A stretch of DNA of 22,763 bases from a virus. The notes below the pieces were generated by a model that ran no database searches, was not told the DNA's origin, and worked only from the letters and a program-made list of their open reading frames with translations. Position numbers and translations under genes: made by a program. Shown here piece after piece: positions 13,701 to 22,763 of the stretch. The stretch lies in the IMG/VR virus record IMGVR_UViG_3300037488_000274, positions 1-22,763 of that record; one strand, 5' to 3'. Within the stretch, counting starts at the first letter, position 1. Each line of letters opens with the position of its first letter.

Positions 13701-16382
13701 CGTTTTGATCCGATTGTTGAAGTGGTTGATAACCACATTCGAGACTTGCAGTAGTTGGGCGCGTATCTCGCCTACCTTAGTACCTTCCGCAGACTTGAAC
13801 CCCCCAATGTGAATCGTGCCCATCGTAGCCGCATGGATCAACTCATGCAGGATCACCTCTGCGGTAGTCCCAGACTGGCCCTCATTGGATGGATGGTTTA
13901 GCTTAATAGCTACCGTGGAGGTATCACCCTTTGCGGCTTTTATGTAGCTAGTAGCCCCATTACCTGCACGAAGCCTAGACCCCTCTGCAGTCACTTCTAC
14001 GTTACCAATCTTCAGACCCGCTTTCTGCAGTTCACGCAGAGTAGCCGCTACCCGGGTAGCAATAAGACGCTGGTTAGAGTCGGGAAGGTTTTGGGCGGCC
14101 CAATCGGCCACTTCAATAACAGACTTGTCCTTGATTGCGCGTACCCGAGGGTCAGTCTCTTCTTTTGCCGCAGCAGCTTCCGGGGTCAAGTCCGGAGCAC
14201 TGGGTCTAGCCAAACCCCCAAACATCCCGCCTTCAGGAACTTTTGGTTTTGGTGCAGGTTCTGCGGGTTTCGCCGCTACTGGTTTAGCCGGGGCCGGGGC
14301 CGGGGCCGGGGTTACAGTGCGCCCCAATACTTTGGCCGCTAGCTGTAAGTTATATTCTTTGTCCTCAGAAGTCTCGTTCAGCGTAGGATCGTTCAGCAGC
14401 GCAATAGTGTCCGCGGCTTCTTTGCGGGCCGTAAGTTTTGTACCGGCGTCGTCAACTCGTTGCTGTAGCTCCGAGATAGCCGCGTCCTTAGTCAGTGCAG
14501 CGGGAGGTGTTCCTTTAGCCGTAGTTCCTGTGCTAGTAGGAGGTCCAGCAGGTGCCAATCCGAGTCCGACAGTTTCCGCAGGCTTCGCGGGGGCCGCGGC
14601 TGCGGCGGGCTGAACGGATGCTGGTCGGGCAGGTTCGACAGGTTGAACAGGTACTTCCACGCTAGGCTGACTTCCTCCGGGCTCAGTGGCTTGGACAGTT
14701 GGAGGTGACGCAGGGAGAGGGGGTTGTACATTGACGGGCTCCGAAGGTACAGCTTTGAATTCAGGACGGGCTAGATAGCGGTCAATCTTAGCCTGAATTC
14801 CTTCGCTTCGACCTTCCCGGTACATCTCCAAGTCACGTTTGATCTGCGCAGCATTAGCCGGATCGGTGATATCCAACCCCACAATGGGGGCCTTACGAAT
14901 AACTGCAGTGGGGCCAATACCTAGTGCTTTGAATGTATCTGGGCCTAGTACCGTTGGGGCGGTCTCAGGCGTATGTACCGTAGGCGCAGGGCGCAGGATC
15001 GGCTCGGGGATCGCGGGAGCGACAGGTTTTGCCGCCTCCACAACAGGGGCAGTAGTAGTCGGTTTTCCTTCAGGAGTGCGACGCAATGGCAGGCGCTGTT
15101 GGCCTAGTGCTTCCAGTTCTTGAGGTGTACGTGCAAGACCGGCATCCTGCATGTTCTCTGTGGTTAGCTCTACACCCCCAAGCAAGTCGCCAACTGTAGG
15201 CTCCGCTTGATCGGGCGCAGGGGCAAGAGGCTTACCAAACAAGTCAAGTTGTGGGGGAAGCTCCCCTTCAGGCATAGCAGCCCGCATCTCGACTTGCTGC
15301 ATTTCAGTCGTAGGCTGGGCGCGGAGCGCTTCTGCGGCGGCGGCTTCTTTAGCTGCGAAGGCCTCATCCTCAATAACTTTTTGGCGGGTGGCGACCTCCG
15401 CGAGGTCTCGCGTACGCAACTCTTCTCGAATCGCATCGAGTTGGGCGGCTTGCTCTGGAGTAACAGGCTGCTGCTTCAGGCGCTCCGCAGCGAGGATGAG
15501 TTCCTCCGGCTTTTGCGTAGTCAGATCAGGGGCCGCAGGAGCCGGGGTTACTGGGGGGATTTCCTCTGCCGTAGGCGTTGTGCTGGGCTGGCCGCCTTTG
15601 GCGCGACGGCCAATAGCTAAGTCTGTGATACCTTGGATCAAGGCACCGATTCCACCGCCATAAGCGGCAGCTTCGCCAGAGCCCTCCAATAAAGCTTGAT
15701 CGGGCTTGTACTGCCCTTTGGCGATCAAGTTCTGCAGGATTTGGGAAGTGGCTTCCTGCGCTGCTTCCGCGCCGCCTGTAGCGAACGCTCTGCGCACTTG
15801 ACTCATTAGTCCATCGGCCAAGGGCTTACCGATAGTGTCGATAAACTTAAACACCGGCAGCATTTCTAGCGTGCCTACAGCGGCACCCCCAAGCGTAGAA
15901 GTTCCCCGTTGGCCTTCTGTAGCTCCGCCTTCTTCTGCGCGTACTCGGGCTTCACCTGCACCAGCGCCCACCGCAAGAGCCGTAGCCCCTGCGCGTCCTA
16001 CCAAGCCAAGCGGACCCAATGCGAAGAACGGACCGGTAGAACCCAAAGCTTCCCCGGCTTTACGGGGGATGGATTCTTCATACCCGGGAGCGGCAGCAAA
16101 GGGGGCTTTTGCGGAGGCCGCTATGTCCGCGATACCCGCCCGCGCCTTCTTTTCCAAGTCCGTGGGGAGCAGGGCGGAGGCCCCGGTAGCTGCGCTTTCC
16201 AGCATACCGATAGCCCCGGAAGGGATACCTTTCAGGGCTTCTTTAGCGTAACCCCCAACCGTAGTTTTGGGAGCAAGTTCTGGGAACTGCTGGATAAGGC
16301 GGGCCTTCGCCGCCTCCGGGGTTACTTCATCAGGGATATCTGAAACAAGTGTGCCGTCAGGGAGGCGAATCGAATAAGCCAT
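10755..16382 (-). CDS. Giant polyvalent virion protein: zincin motif and LPD38-like C-terminus
   Basis: At 1875 residues this is by far the largest product. Residues 1-35 form a small start domain (SIRLPDGTLVSDIPDEVTPE). Residues 45-255 are Gly/Ala-rich amphipathic segments (EEGGATEGQRG, GGAEAAQEATSQILQNLI) that could insert into membranes. Residues 262-720 are a Pro/Ala-rich linker. Around 760-940 lies a metallopeptidase-like domain with ILHELIHAATMG (H846, E847, H850). From about 1350 to 1620 the text resembles LPD38 of large polyvalent phage proteins (ALKQVTDDVQRAIM, RRRGNSEFVGAMVTTIPFFNAYVQG, SNWILPGG). Such proteins are thought to be ejected with the DNA and to act on the cell wall, membrane or host proteins. 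AAAGG, overlapping the upstream TAA, is the Shine-Dalgarno. The third zinc ligand is not identified, so peptidase activity is inferred. Confidence 0.85.
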   Translation of the reverse strand: MAYSIRLPDGTLVSDIPDEVTPEAAKARLIQQFPELAPKTTVGGYAKEALKGIPSGAIGMLESAATGASALLPTDLEKKARAGIADIAASAKAPFAAAPGYEESIPRKAGEALGSTGPFFALGPLGLVGRAGATALAVGAGAGEARVRAEEGGATEGQRGTSTLGGAAVGTLEMLPVFKFIDTIGKPLADGLMSQVRRAFATGGAEAAQEATSQILQNLIAKGQYKPDQALLEGSGEAAAYGGGIGALIQGITDLAIGRRAKGGQPSTTPTAEEIPPVTPAPAAPDLTTQKPEELILAAERLKQQPVTPEQAAQLDAIREELRTRDLAEVATRQKVIEDEAFAAKEAAAAEALRAQPTTEMQQVEMRAAMPEGELPPQLDLFGKPLAPAPDQAEPTVGDLLGGVELTTENMQDAGLARTPQELEALGQQRLPLRRTPEGKPTTTAPVVEAAKPVAPAIPEPILRPAPTVHTPETAPTVLGPDTFKALGIGPTAVIRKAPIVGLDITDPANAAQIKRDLEMYREGRSEGIQAKIDRYLARPEFKAVPSEPVNVQPPLPASPPTVQATEPGGSQPSVEVPVQPVEPARPASVQPAAAAAPAKPAETVGLGLAPAGPPTSTGTTAKGTPPAALTKDAAISELQQRVDDAGTKLTARKEAADTIALLNDPTLNETSEDKEYNLQLAAKVLGRTVTPAPAPAPAKPVAAKPAEPAPKPKVPEGGMFGGLARPSAPDLTPEAAAAKEETDPRVRAIKDKSVIEVADWAAQNLPDSNQRLIATRVAATLRELQKAGLKIGNVEVTAEGSRLRAGNGATSYIKAAKGDTSTVAIKLNHPSNEGQSGTTAEVILHELIHAATMGTIHIGGFKSAEGTKVGEIRAQLLQVSNVVINHFNNRIKTVKPEDLTEFERTAFEGRNNAFRDMDEILAWSLSNTKMQKYMETIPYKGATAWDKFVTLIRDMLGLSPKADTALSEVLRVGGALTALKAADLTEAATATGKQFAIAPSVDALVDGAGPINTEEKGFFKRMIQGAQMSPDVSYATKFRTQVADIAATIEMRFRNQFDGAVRNSLGEVNPMGLYRQAQDYTKMLLEYFQQGAITKDPVTGLWIVETKSGIRPPKEVYDVLKSWGEANGKSFEDAKRIASRILEGARLAELRTQNATNGTNFPIHKIDKTSALDANQQIDEMVAEYARHPELKEVSAIMDKARIDMVDHMVAVGRLTPEQGKDWKAVANYVPFDRMEEFATKFTKVKRVSGKGLAQVGKLPELVGSFSRPVGDVFENYFGTLGWMVGQVIKTDGTVQTLRSLQKIGVATDLKRSTQDHPNAVGAYVNGEMNYWGLPSKYDVMAFKDLNAPKANWLLQLGAFSNVLRKAITILPPFALKQVTDDVQRAIMTSGVKNPGALLRMTLTNFPKLALAELRGIQHPTVREFGAMGLTGEYDFQTNKPAQSLLKDLGFTKRGRFEGLLHRLDGITRASDLAVRKAIYEQTLKEGGDKLLAQTRAREFINFRRRGNSEFVGAMVTTIPFFNAYVQGMDVLYRAASGLDSSSSVGRSQARKMFWSRAAIATMMASLYALGKDDEDEDYKNMDLRTRDSNWILPGGLKLPVPGELGAIFKVIPERVVEYMRRQGTPQEQEAFEAVRTALTYMYEQYVGRVTPIPQAAKPLVEAWANKSFLTGKPLEGFHQQTMDPSARVGAQTSELAIAIANFSRDVVKTEVSPIMIDNALRGYFGSTAALFTAMTDSLLNPTRVDRPLHKWALLSTYMYDPVGTRTMTEFYEEREKMGKANATLNSLMKTDTDRAVVYAEEHQSELAFESAINSTLEQLQRTRAYRTFLNSADGAKAMSTTEREEQLLEMRKLESELTGWVREAKTAYRQMNP
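14289..14312. repeat. Short GGGGCC-type hexamer repeat in the giant gene linker
   Basis: GGGGCC is repeated in tandem on the + strand (about four copies). It encodes an APAPAPA stretch in the Pro/Ala linker of the 1875-aa protein. It is a smaller counterpart of the microsatellites at 19503 and 20449. Confidence 0.6.
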
Positions 16383-16390
16383 TGGTGCCT

Positions 16391-18292
16391 TTATTTACTG
16401 GGCGGTAAGTTAGCCCATGAGATTTCTTTCTGTCCGCCAGAGCTAGGTACGCTGGGGGCTTCCGGCATTGTAATACCATGCCTTGCATATATGCGTTTTA
16501 CTACCTCTGTAGCTTCGGCAAGTATCGAAGCGCGTTTGGCTTTAGCGGCAGGGGTTTCCCCCATAACCATTTTCAAACGGTCCCTAATAGCCAGAAGCTC
16601 AGGGTCATTTTTAATAGCTAGGTCCGCTTTCGCCTGTTTCTCAACTTCAAGCTTGCTTGTTCTAGCTTCGGCGGTTGCTTCCGCGCCTAATCTAGTGGCC
16701 TCTGCTCTAGCCGCAGCAAGTTCTTCCCGAGACATTGCAGCCATTTCCTGCCCGGCCAAAGTTCCGGAGGTAGCACCTTGGCGCTCGCGCAACTGGGATT
16801 CAAGCTTCTGGAGTTCCAGTGTGTGTTTCTGAACACGTTCACGGTCCCCCATTGCCTTAGCGCGTTGCAAACCCGCCATCTCAAACTGGGCTTTCTCCAA
16901 CAGTGCTTGGCGATCCAATGCACCTGTACGAAGACCCGCTTCTTCCGCCATACGCGCAGCAGAGGACTGTCCAAGAGACTGGCCCATACCCGCCATAAGT
17001 CCGCCAATACCCCGACCCCGAGAACCCTCTCCCCCGGCAATAAGGGACTGCCACAAGTCCATACGCCTACGGGATTGGATATCCTCTCGTGCTTGGGTAT
17101 CTGCGGTGCCGCGTTGAGCGTCCAACTCACGCAAACGCTTCATATAGTCCTGTTCAACAGGCGTATCAATCATTGCCTGCTGTTCTGGCGAGACTACTTG
17201 TTGGGCCGTCATACGCTTGATAAGGTCTTCATTGGCGGCCCGGTCCTGACGGAACATATCCATAGCGGAACCGCCCGCTTGGGGCAATCCGGCAATACCC
17301 GGTTGTGGAGCGCCTTGAGGGGCAGGCATTGGCCCTGCTTGTGGAGCCATCTGAGGAGCGGCTTGTGGCATCGGCTGTGGGGCTGCTTGCGGTGCGGGCG
17401 TTGGGAGGCCCATCGTCGCCATTTGACCTTGAAGTGCCTGCATAGCACGCGCTCGTTCAGCGGGGTCCTTAATGTTTTGCACACCCTCTAGAGCGCCGGC
17501 CAAGCGGTCCCCTGACAAGTCAAATTTACCCACCGGCTCTCCGCCCATAGCCGCGGGGCCTTGCGGGGTACGCGGCTTATAGAACTGCTCCATACGTTCA
17601 ACTTGTTGGCCGCTGGGTTGGGTACGGACTTGGCGCTCTTGGCGCTGCCGCTCAGCAAGGCGAGCGTTGTACTCTAGGATTTGTGCCCGCTCGTCTTTAC
17701 TGCGGGGGTTTCCATCTTCATCCATATCTGGGTCTTTTGGCTCCGTATCCGCAAAGGTCATTCGGTTGAATACAGGTCCACCCTCCGCATACCCAACGAT
17801 ACCGCCATCTTTATAGGCGGTCATGTGGGAGTTGATAGGCACCGAAGCCAATCCGCCTTGGGCCATCCTTACAGGGGGCTCCCCTTGGGGCTGGGGTTGG
17901 GGCACCCCGCCCGGTACGGCACCGGGGGTACTCATAGCTTGCTGTGCTTGGGCCTGCCCCATCTGCGGCGGACGCATATTACCGAGGGATGCGATACCCG
18001 CAGTCTGCTTAATCTGGTTCTCCAGATTGTCTTTGACAGTACCTTGTGGGGGCTGGCCGGTCTGCGCATTCTTAGCCATGCGCGTGCGACGTTCCATCTC
18101 GCCTAGGGCGATATACGGAGGCACCATGTCAGGATTGGACCCGTTGGCGTACGCCATAATTTGCTGCTGCGGCATGTCCTTCAACTGCTCTTGCACTTTG
18201 AACAGGTTGATCCCGGCAGCGGGGGCGCTAAAACCCTGAGGACCCCCTTGCGGCTGGCCCATAGGCATAGGTTGAGATTGCATTTGGTTCAT
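16391..18292 (-). CDS. Gln/Met/Pro-rich virion protein with coiled-coil C-terminus
   Basis: 633 residues, family not recognised. The first 30 residues are Gln/Met/Pro/Gly-rich, followed by a helical segment (31-98). Residues 142-172 carry two glycine motifs, MAQGGLASVP and GGIVGYAEGGP, a type seen in many phage structural proteins. An acidic stretch follows (DTEPKDPDMDEDG, 182-194). Residues ~310-345 are an A-P-Q/M-P repeat. From about 380 to 610 the protein is charged, Ala/Glu/Arg/Gln-rich helix, probably a coiled coil. No enzyme motif, signal peptide or clear membrane segment is present. Position between the 298-aa and 1875-aa genes suggests an internal or ejection protein. GGAG overlapping the previous stop serves as Shine-Dalgarno for ATG 18292, and its TAA is fused to the next gene's Shine-Dalgarno. 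Confidence 0.8.
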   Translation of the reverse strand: MNQMQSQPMPMGQPQGGPQGFSAPAAGINLFKVQEQLKDMPQQQIMAYANGSNPDMVPPYIALGEMERRTRMAKNAQTGQPPQGTVKDNLENQIKQTAGIASLGNMRPPQMGQAQAQQAMSTPGAVPGGVPQPQPQGEPPVRMAQGGLASVPINSHMTAYKDGGIVGYAEGGPVFNRMTFADTEPKDPDMDEDGNPRSKDERAQILEYNARLAERQRQERQVRTQPSGQQVERMEQFYKPRTPQGPAAMGGEPVGKFDLSGDRLAGALEGVQNIKDPAERARAMQALQGQMATMGLPTPAPQAAPQPMPQAAPQMAPQAGPMPAPQGAPQPGIAGLPQAGGSAMDMFRQDRAANEDLIKRMTAQQVVSPEQQAMIDTPVEQDYMKRLRELDAQRGTADTQAREDIQSRRRMDLWQSLIAGGEGSRGRGIGGLMAGMGQSLGQSSAARMAEEAGLRTGALDRQALLEKAQFEMAGLQRAKAMGDRERVQKHTLELQKLESQLRERQGATSGTLAGQEMAAMSREELAAARAEATRLGAEATAEARTSKLEVEKQAKADLAIKNDPELLAIRDRLKMVMGETPAAKAKRASILAEATEVVKRIYARHGITMPEAPSVPSSGGQKEISWANLPPSK

Positions 18293-18295
18293 GGG

Positions 18296-19192
18296 TTACT
18301 CCGTAGGGATGAGTTTTTTAATCTTCTCGAACAAGGAGCCTAGGCCGCCTACTGTGGAGTTGAGTTCTCCTAATTTAGTCATGGGGGCAGCGGAGCTAGT
18401 TACGGTAGAGATTGGCAGCCCCTGAAGCATTGACTGCAGATACTGAGTTTGTTTCATAGGGTAGTCCCGCTGCGTAAGGAATTCATTGTAGTCGGCAGTT
18501 ACACCTTCTTGTTCGATTCCGCGCTGTGCCGCACCTTGTTGGGCTAGCAGGTTTGCAAGTCCCATACCTTGACCTTGCTCGATGTTGAACTGGTTTGTGC
18601 CTTTATCAAAAGCCGTCGCGTAGCCTTGGCCTACGGTCTTATTCATCTCTTGCATGAGGTTCCGCTGGGTCTCAGCGTCCATAATACCTTGGCGAGCGCC
18701 TCCAAAAGCCCCAGCGCCTGTCATCTTGGCAGCGTTACCCATTTGAGTAATTTGAGATTGGCGACGAAGCTCTTCCATCTGCGGCTGCAGCACAGACTGC
18801 AAGTACGGGTTCATGTAAGACTGCGCTACGCTTGAGGGCTGACCCGTACCGGCCCCGCCACTTGGGGCTCCGGCTGGGCTGCCCCCCGCTAAACCCGGTT
18901 GCATAGGCGCATTTGCCGCCCCTGCAGGGCCCCCGCCGTACTGCGGAAAGAAAGACCCGCCCTGCTGCGCGAAAGTGCCCCCAATATTCTGGGGGAATGT
19001 TAAGTTTCCTAACCCTTGAAAGACTTTGGACTGCAGCCCCGACTCTCCTGCCGTCATGGGGCCTTGGTAGGTCTGGTAAGGCGTAGCCGCAATGGCTTGA
19101 GCCTGACCTAACATATCCGTTACATAGGGCCCTGCCCAAGTAGACAGGGTGGAAGCGCTGCTTCCGGGTGTAGTGGTAGGTGCGGTTGCCAT
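18296..19192 (-). CDS. Putative ejection/internal virion protein
   Basis: A 298-residue protein. The N-terminal STWAGPYVTDMLGQAQAI followed by YQTYQGPMTAGESGLQ (17-55) and the central YMNPYLQSVLQPQMEELRRQ (126-145), AGAFGGARQGIMDAETQRNL (158-177) resemble a widespread group of phage structural proteins found beside internal virion proteins. Residues 70-120 are a Gly/Pro/Ala-rich spacer. The region 126-255 is helical and rich in Gln and Ala. No catalytic motif is visible. I infer a role in the ejection apparatus or tail-associated core, from the neighbours and composition rather than from a solved family member. AAGGA, seven bases before ATG 19192, overlaps the TAA of the upstream gene. Confidence 0.72.
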   Translation of the reverse strand: MATAPTTTPGSSASTLSTWAGPYVTDMLGQAQAIAATPYQTYQGPMTAGESGLQSKVFQGLGNLTFPQNIGGTFAQQGGSFFPQYGGGPAGAANAPMQPGLAGGSPAGAPSGGAGTGQPSSVAQSYMNPYLQSVLQPQMEELRRQSQITQMGNAAKMTGAGAFGGARQGIMDAETQRNLMQEMNKTVGQGYATAFDKGTNQFNIEQGQGMGLANLLAQQGAAQRGIEQEGVTADYNEFLTQRDYPMKQTQYLQSMLQGLPISTVTSSAAPMTKLGELNSTVGGLGSLFEKIKKLIPTE

Positions 19193-19201
19193 GTTAAGTC
19201 C

Positions 19202-20131
19202 TTATGCGGGGAGGTGTTTAGTGGCTCGCGTATTTGCGGCAATATTGGTTGCTTTACGCCTAGTAGTTTGAATGCGTTTCATCATAGCGTCTAGCTGTTG
19301 CGCACCTGCCTTAGTAGACCCATTCCCAAGCTCAGACACGATTCGGGCCGGTATGACGTATTCGCCGTCAGCCAAAGCCGCAGGTTGGTGCCCATCAATA
19401 GAGGCCGGTATAGAGTCTGATACGCCATCTCCCGGGCCATTAAGCAGTCTGCCTTTAGCCAGAGATGCAATGCCGCCCTGTGCATACCCTTCAAATACAG
19501 GGGGCGTTGGCGTTGGCGTTGGCGTTGGCGTTGGCGTTGGCGTTGGCGTTGGCGTTGGCGTTGGCGTTGGCGTTGGCGTTGGCGTTGGCGTTAGCCCAGG
19601 GTTAGAGGCCACAGGCTTGTACTGCATGGGGCTGAAGTATGTAACTCCACCGGACCCAGCCCTGCGAGGTGCCGTAGCCAACGTACGCCCTTCACCCCCT
19701 GCTTCCGTTGTCACTGTGTGCGGAATAGGCAGCATGGTTCGACTAGCAGCAAGAGAAGGAATCCCCCCTTTGTAGCCGGTATCCCCCGAAGAACCGCCAG
19801 AACCGCCCCCTAGCAAGGAGGAAAGCCCCACACCGCCCGCAAGCCCCGCAGCTAATGACCCAGCTTGTGCGGAAGTTAACCCCAACTTGCTCAGAATGTT
19901 CGCCCATGTAGACGTGTTGTAACTAGAGGTATCTGCGGGAGTCAGCCCCAAGTCTCTGGTAGCTTGATCGCTGTCTGCACGGGGGTTAAACACAAACGGG
20001 GTTGTAGACGTACCTCCACCAAGGAACGTATTCCAGTACGCTTCATTAACCGCCTCGTTATCGGCCCCTCCTCCGCTTCCACCAAGGAACGTATTCCAGT
20101 ACGATTCATTAACCGCCTCGTTATCGTCCAT
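19202..20131 (-). CDS. Repeat-rich virion protein with Thr-Pro stalk
   Basis: 309 residues from ATG 20131, chosen because GGGAGAGG lies five bases upstream and a TTG at 20146 would lie inside the previous gene. The N-terminus is a tandem duplication of DNEAVNE-S/A-YWNTFLGG with a 21-residue period. Next comes FVFNPRADSDQATRDLGLTPADTSSY (from about 42), nearly identical to a segment of the upstream gene. A Gly/Ala-rich hydrophobic patch (85-115) and 15 uninterrupted Thr-Pro pairs (181-210) follow. The C-terminus, GYAQGGIASLAKGR...GPGDGVSDSIPA...ALADGEYVIPARIVSELGNGS, is a motif set I associate with phage tail and structural proteins of unknown role. The Thr-Pro run should be a stiff rod holding the C-terminal domain away from the N-terminal one. 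Confidence 0.82.
   Translation of the reverse strand: MDDNEAVNESYWNTFLGGSGGGADNEAVNEAYWNTFLGGGTSTTPFVFNPRADSDQATRDLGLTPADTSSYNTSTWANILSKLGLTSAQAGSLAAGLAGGVGLSSLLGGGSGGSSGDTGYKGGIPSLAASRTMLPIPHTVTTEAGGEGRTLATAPRRAGSGGVTYFSPMQYKPVASNPGLTPTPTPTPTPTPTPTPTPTPTPTPTPTPTPPVFEGYAQGGIASLAKGRLLNGPGDGVSDSIPASIDGHQPAALADGEYVIPARIVSELGNGSTKAGAQQLDAMMKRIQTTRRKATNIAANTRATKHLPA
19503..19592. repeat. Microsatellite, GGCGTT x 15
   Basis: Fifteen perfect tandem copies of GGCGTT (+ strand) span 90 bases. On the coding (-) strand each unit reads ACG CCA, giving a (Thr-Pro)15 stretch in the 309-aa protein. There is no interruption, so the array is likely prone to slippage. Any whole-unit gain or loss keeps the frame. 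Confidence 0.97.
19919..20009. repeat. ~91-bp direct repeat, copy A
   Basis: This copy in the 309-aa gene matches 20781-20871 in the upstream 633-aa gene with about six mismatches. Both encode FVFNPRADSDQATRDLGLTP plus ADTSSY in their own frames. The copies lie 862 bases apart in the same orientation. Confidence 0.93.
20015..20126. repeat. Tandem duplication, 63-bp period
   Basis: Two 49-base copies (20015-20063 and 20078-20126) differ at one base (20041 versus 20104). They encode DNEAVNE-S/A-YWNTFLGG twice at the N-terminus of the 309-aa protein. A Gly/Ser spacer separates the peptide copies. Confidence 0.93.
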
Positions 20132-20132
20132 A

Positions 20133-22034
<1,902 letters not shown>

Positions 22035-22046
22035 GATGCGGAACCT

Positions 22047-22763
22047 TTAAACTATTGCGGATACATACGATAGGGTGACTATCGCAGAGGCTGTTGAGGG
22101 GCGCACGGGAGCCACGGCTGCCGGGTATGTAGGTATCGTAACATTTGTGCTATCGACCGCCCACCAAAGTTCTACAAACTCCCCCGCTTCTAAGCGCACA
22201 AAATAGTTCCACCCCACGATACTCCCTCCATCAACGGAGCCGTGCCGGGGCGCTATCGTTACGGTCCCACGAGAACCCGTGATATCCACTCCGGGGCCGG
22301 GACCGTCTTGGCGTAGCCATATATCAAGATCGTGGGCTTGCGAGGATGTGTTTTTGGTCTGCACACTGAACTGCAGGTTGTAGATACCCCCATAGGTTGC
22401 GACAAGCCTAGAGGTTAGGGTCCCTGTGATAGTCGTGCTAGCTACCGTAGCAGACGTGCTAACCGTGTAAGTTCCCGTACCGCCAGTGCCGGTAAGAAAC
22501 GCAGTAATTGTGGTGCCCGGTACGACTCCGGTACCCGTTAGGGTCATCCCAAGATAGATATCGTCCCCCGACACTGCAGTGACTGTAAGCGTTGTTAGAG
22601 CTTGCGAAGCCGTCATTACAGCTACATGGTCCCCGAGCGCCACGCCATTGGCGTAATCCAACGTGTCAAAAGTAAGCGCTTTGGCGGTGTTAGCAGGGGC
22701 GGTCTGGGTAACTAAAGATTGAAATGCCCCATACGGATGCTGCAAGAACCTACCTCCAGTGCC
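22047..22763 (-). CDS. Virion protein with jelly-roll-like C-terminus and inserted domain (5' partial)
   Basis: The frame is open to the right edge, and the visible 238 residues begin [21 protein letters not shown]. The TTG codon at 22745 is therefore not a credible start and the gene is cut by the window. The order PYGAF...[20 protein letters not shown]...[11 protein letters not shown]...[10 protein letters not shown]...[13 protein letters not shown]...[18 protein letters not shown] fits a C1q/TNF-like beta jelly roll used at phage appendage tips. Between ANGV and GGIYNLQ sits an extra ~65-residue Thr/Gly/Val-rich unit ([19 protein letters not shown]...[11 protein letters not shown]) that looks like a separate beta domain inserted in a loop. 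The role is probably head- or tail-surface decoration or receptor contact. TAA leads into the next gene's Shine-Dalgarno (TAAAGG). Confidence 0.75.
   Translation of the reverse strand, partial: GTGGRFLQHPYGAFQSLVTQTAPANTAKALTFDTLDYANGVALGDHVAVMTASQALTTLTVTAVSGDDIYLGMTLTGTGVVPGTTITAFLTGTGGTGTYTVSTSATVASTTITGTLTSRLVATYGGIYNLQFSVQTKNTSSQAHDLDIWLRQDGPGPGVDITGSRGTVTIAPRHGSVDGGSIVGWNYFVRLEAGEFVELWWAVDSTNVTIPTYPAAVAPVRPSTASAIVTLSYVSAIV

Noticed and set aside
14125-14613. + strand Ala/Ser/Gly-rich open frames opposite the giant virion gene linker
   Set aside because: Composition mirrors the Pro/Ala linker on the coding strand. No ribosome site and no domain are present.
19272-19775. + strand 167-residue open frame over the GGCGTT array
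   Set aside because: It arises from the repeat (Gly-Val run) and lies wholly inside the antisense of the 309-aa gene.

Overview
The window reads as part of the genome of a tailed double-stranded DNA bacteriophage. It shows dense, mostly overlapping genes, a family-A DNA polymerase, a PrimPol-type primase-helicase, several small phage nucleases, and on the other strand a block of very long, repetitive virion proteins. No integrase, tRNA, rRNA, insertion sequence, CRISPR array or bacterial housekeeping gene is visible. The giant polyvalent virion protein and its helical, Gln/Ala-rich companions resemble the ejection/internal-virion modules of podovirus-like phages. That assignment is inference, because no terminase, portal, capsid or RNA polymerase lies in the window. 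The host cannot be named from this sequence.

Left block, + strand, 1-10758 (early/replication). It starts inside a gene, followed by small genes chained by ATGA overlaps: a DUF551-like protein, an unknown protein, a 57-codon gene and a DUF3310 protein. Next come a VRR-NUC nuclease, DNA polymerase A with a 3'-5' exonuclease domain, a Cas4/RecB-like PD-(D/E)XK nuclease with a possible Fe-S cluster, and an HNH endonuclease. A strong factor-independent terminator separates these from an SNF2-type helicase. A consensus sigma70 promoter (TTGACA-N16-TATAAT) at the 3' end of the helicase gene drives a 135-aa unknown protein. It may also drive a putative ssDNA-binding protein, a small HTH regulator, the PrimPol/DUF927 primase-helicase and a small hypothetical protein. 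Together these form a nearly complete replication/recombination set: primer synthesis and unwinding, polymerisation, ssDNA cover, junction and end processing.

Right block, - strand, 22763-10755 (late/virion). Transcription enters from the right edge. In transcription order it holds a 5'-truncated jelly-roll-like protein with an apparent inserted domain, and a 633-aa repeat-rich protein. A 309-aa protein follows that shares repeat modules with the 633-aa one. Then come a 298-aa ejection-like protein, a 633-aa Gln/Met/Pro-rich coiled-coil protein, and a 1875-aa polyvalent protein with an HExxH zincin motif and a C-terminal region resembling LPD38. Most of these genes have a Shine-Dalgarno sequence that overlaps or touches the upstream stop codon, so the block looks translationally coupled. 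The two blocks converge at 10755-10758, where the stop codons overlap.

The most unusual region is 19.5-20.9 kb. Two adjacent virion genes carry hexanucleotide and dodecanucleotide microsatellites encoding Thr-Pro / Lys-Pro stalks. They also carry three identical 54-bp repeats and a ~91-bp direct repeat shared between the genes, whose recombination would fuse them in frame. This looks like a cassette that could vary in length and composition. Regulatory sequence of interest includes two related promoter-like segments (3271 and 5934) and perfect palindromes at 665-682, 5282-5295 and 6422-6435. There is no gene-free stretch longer than about 110 bases.
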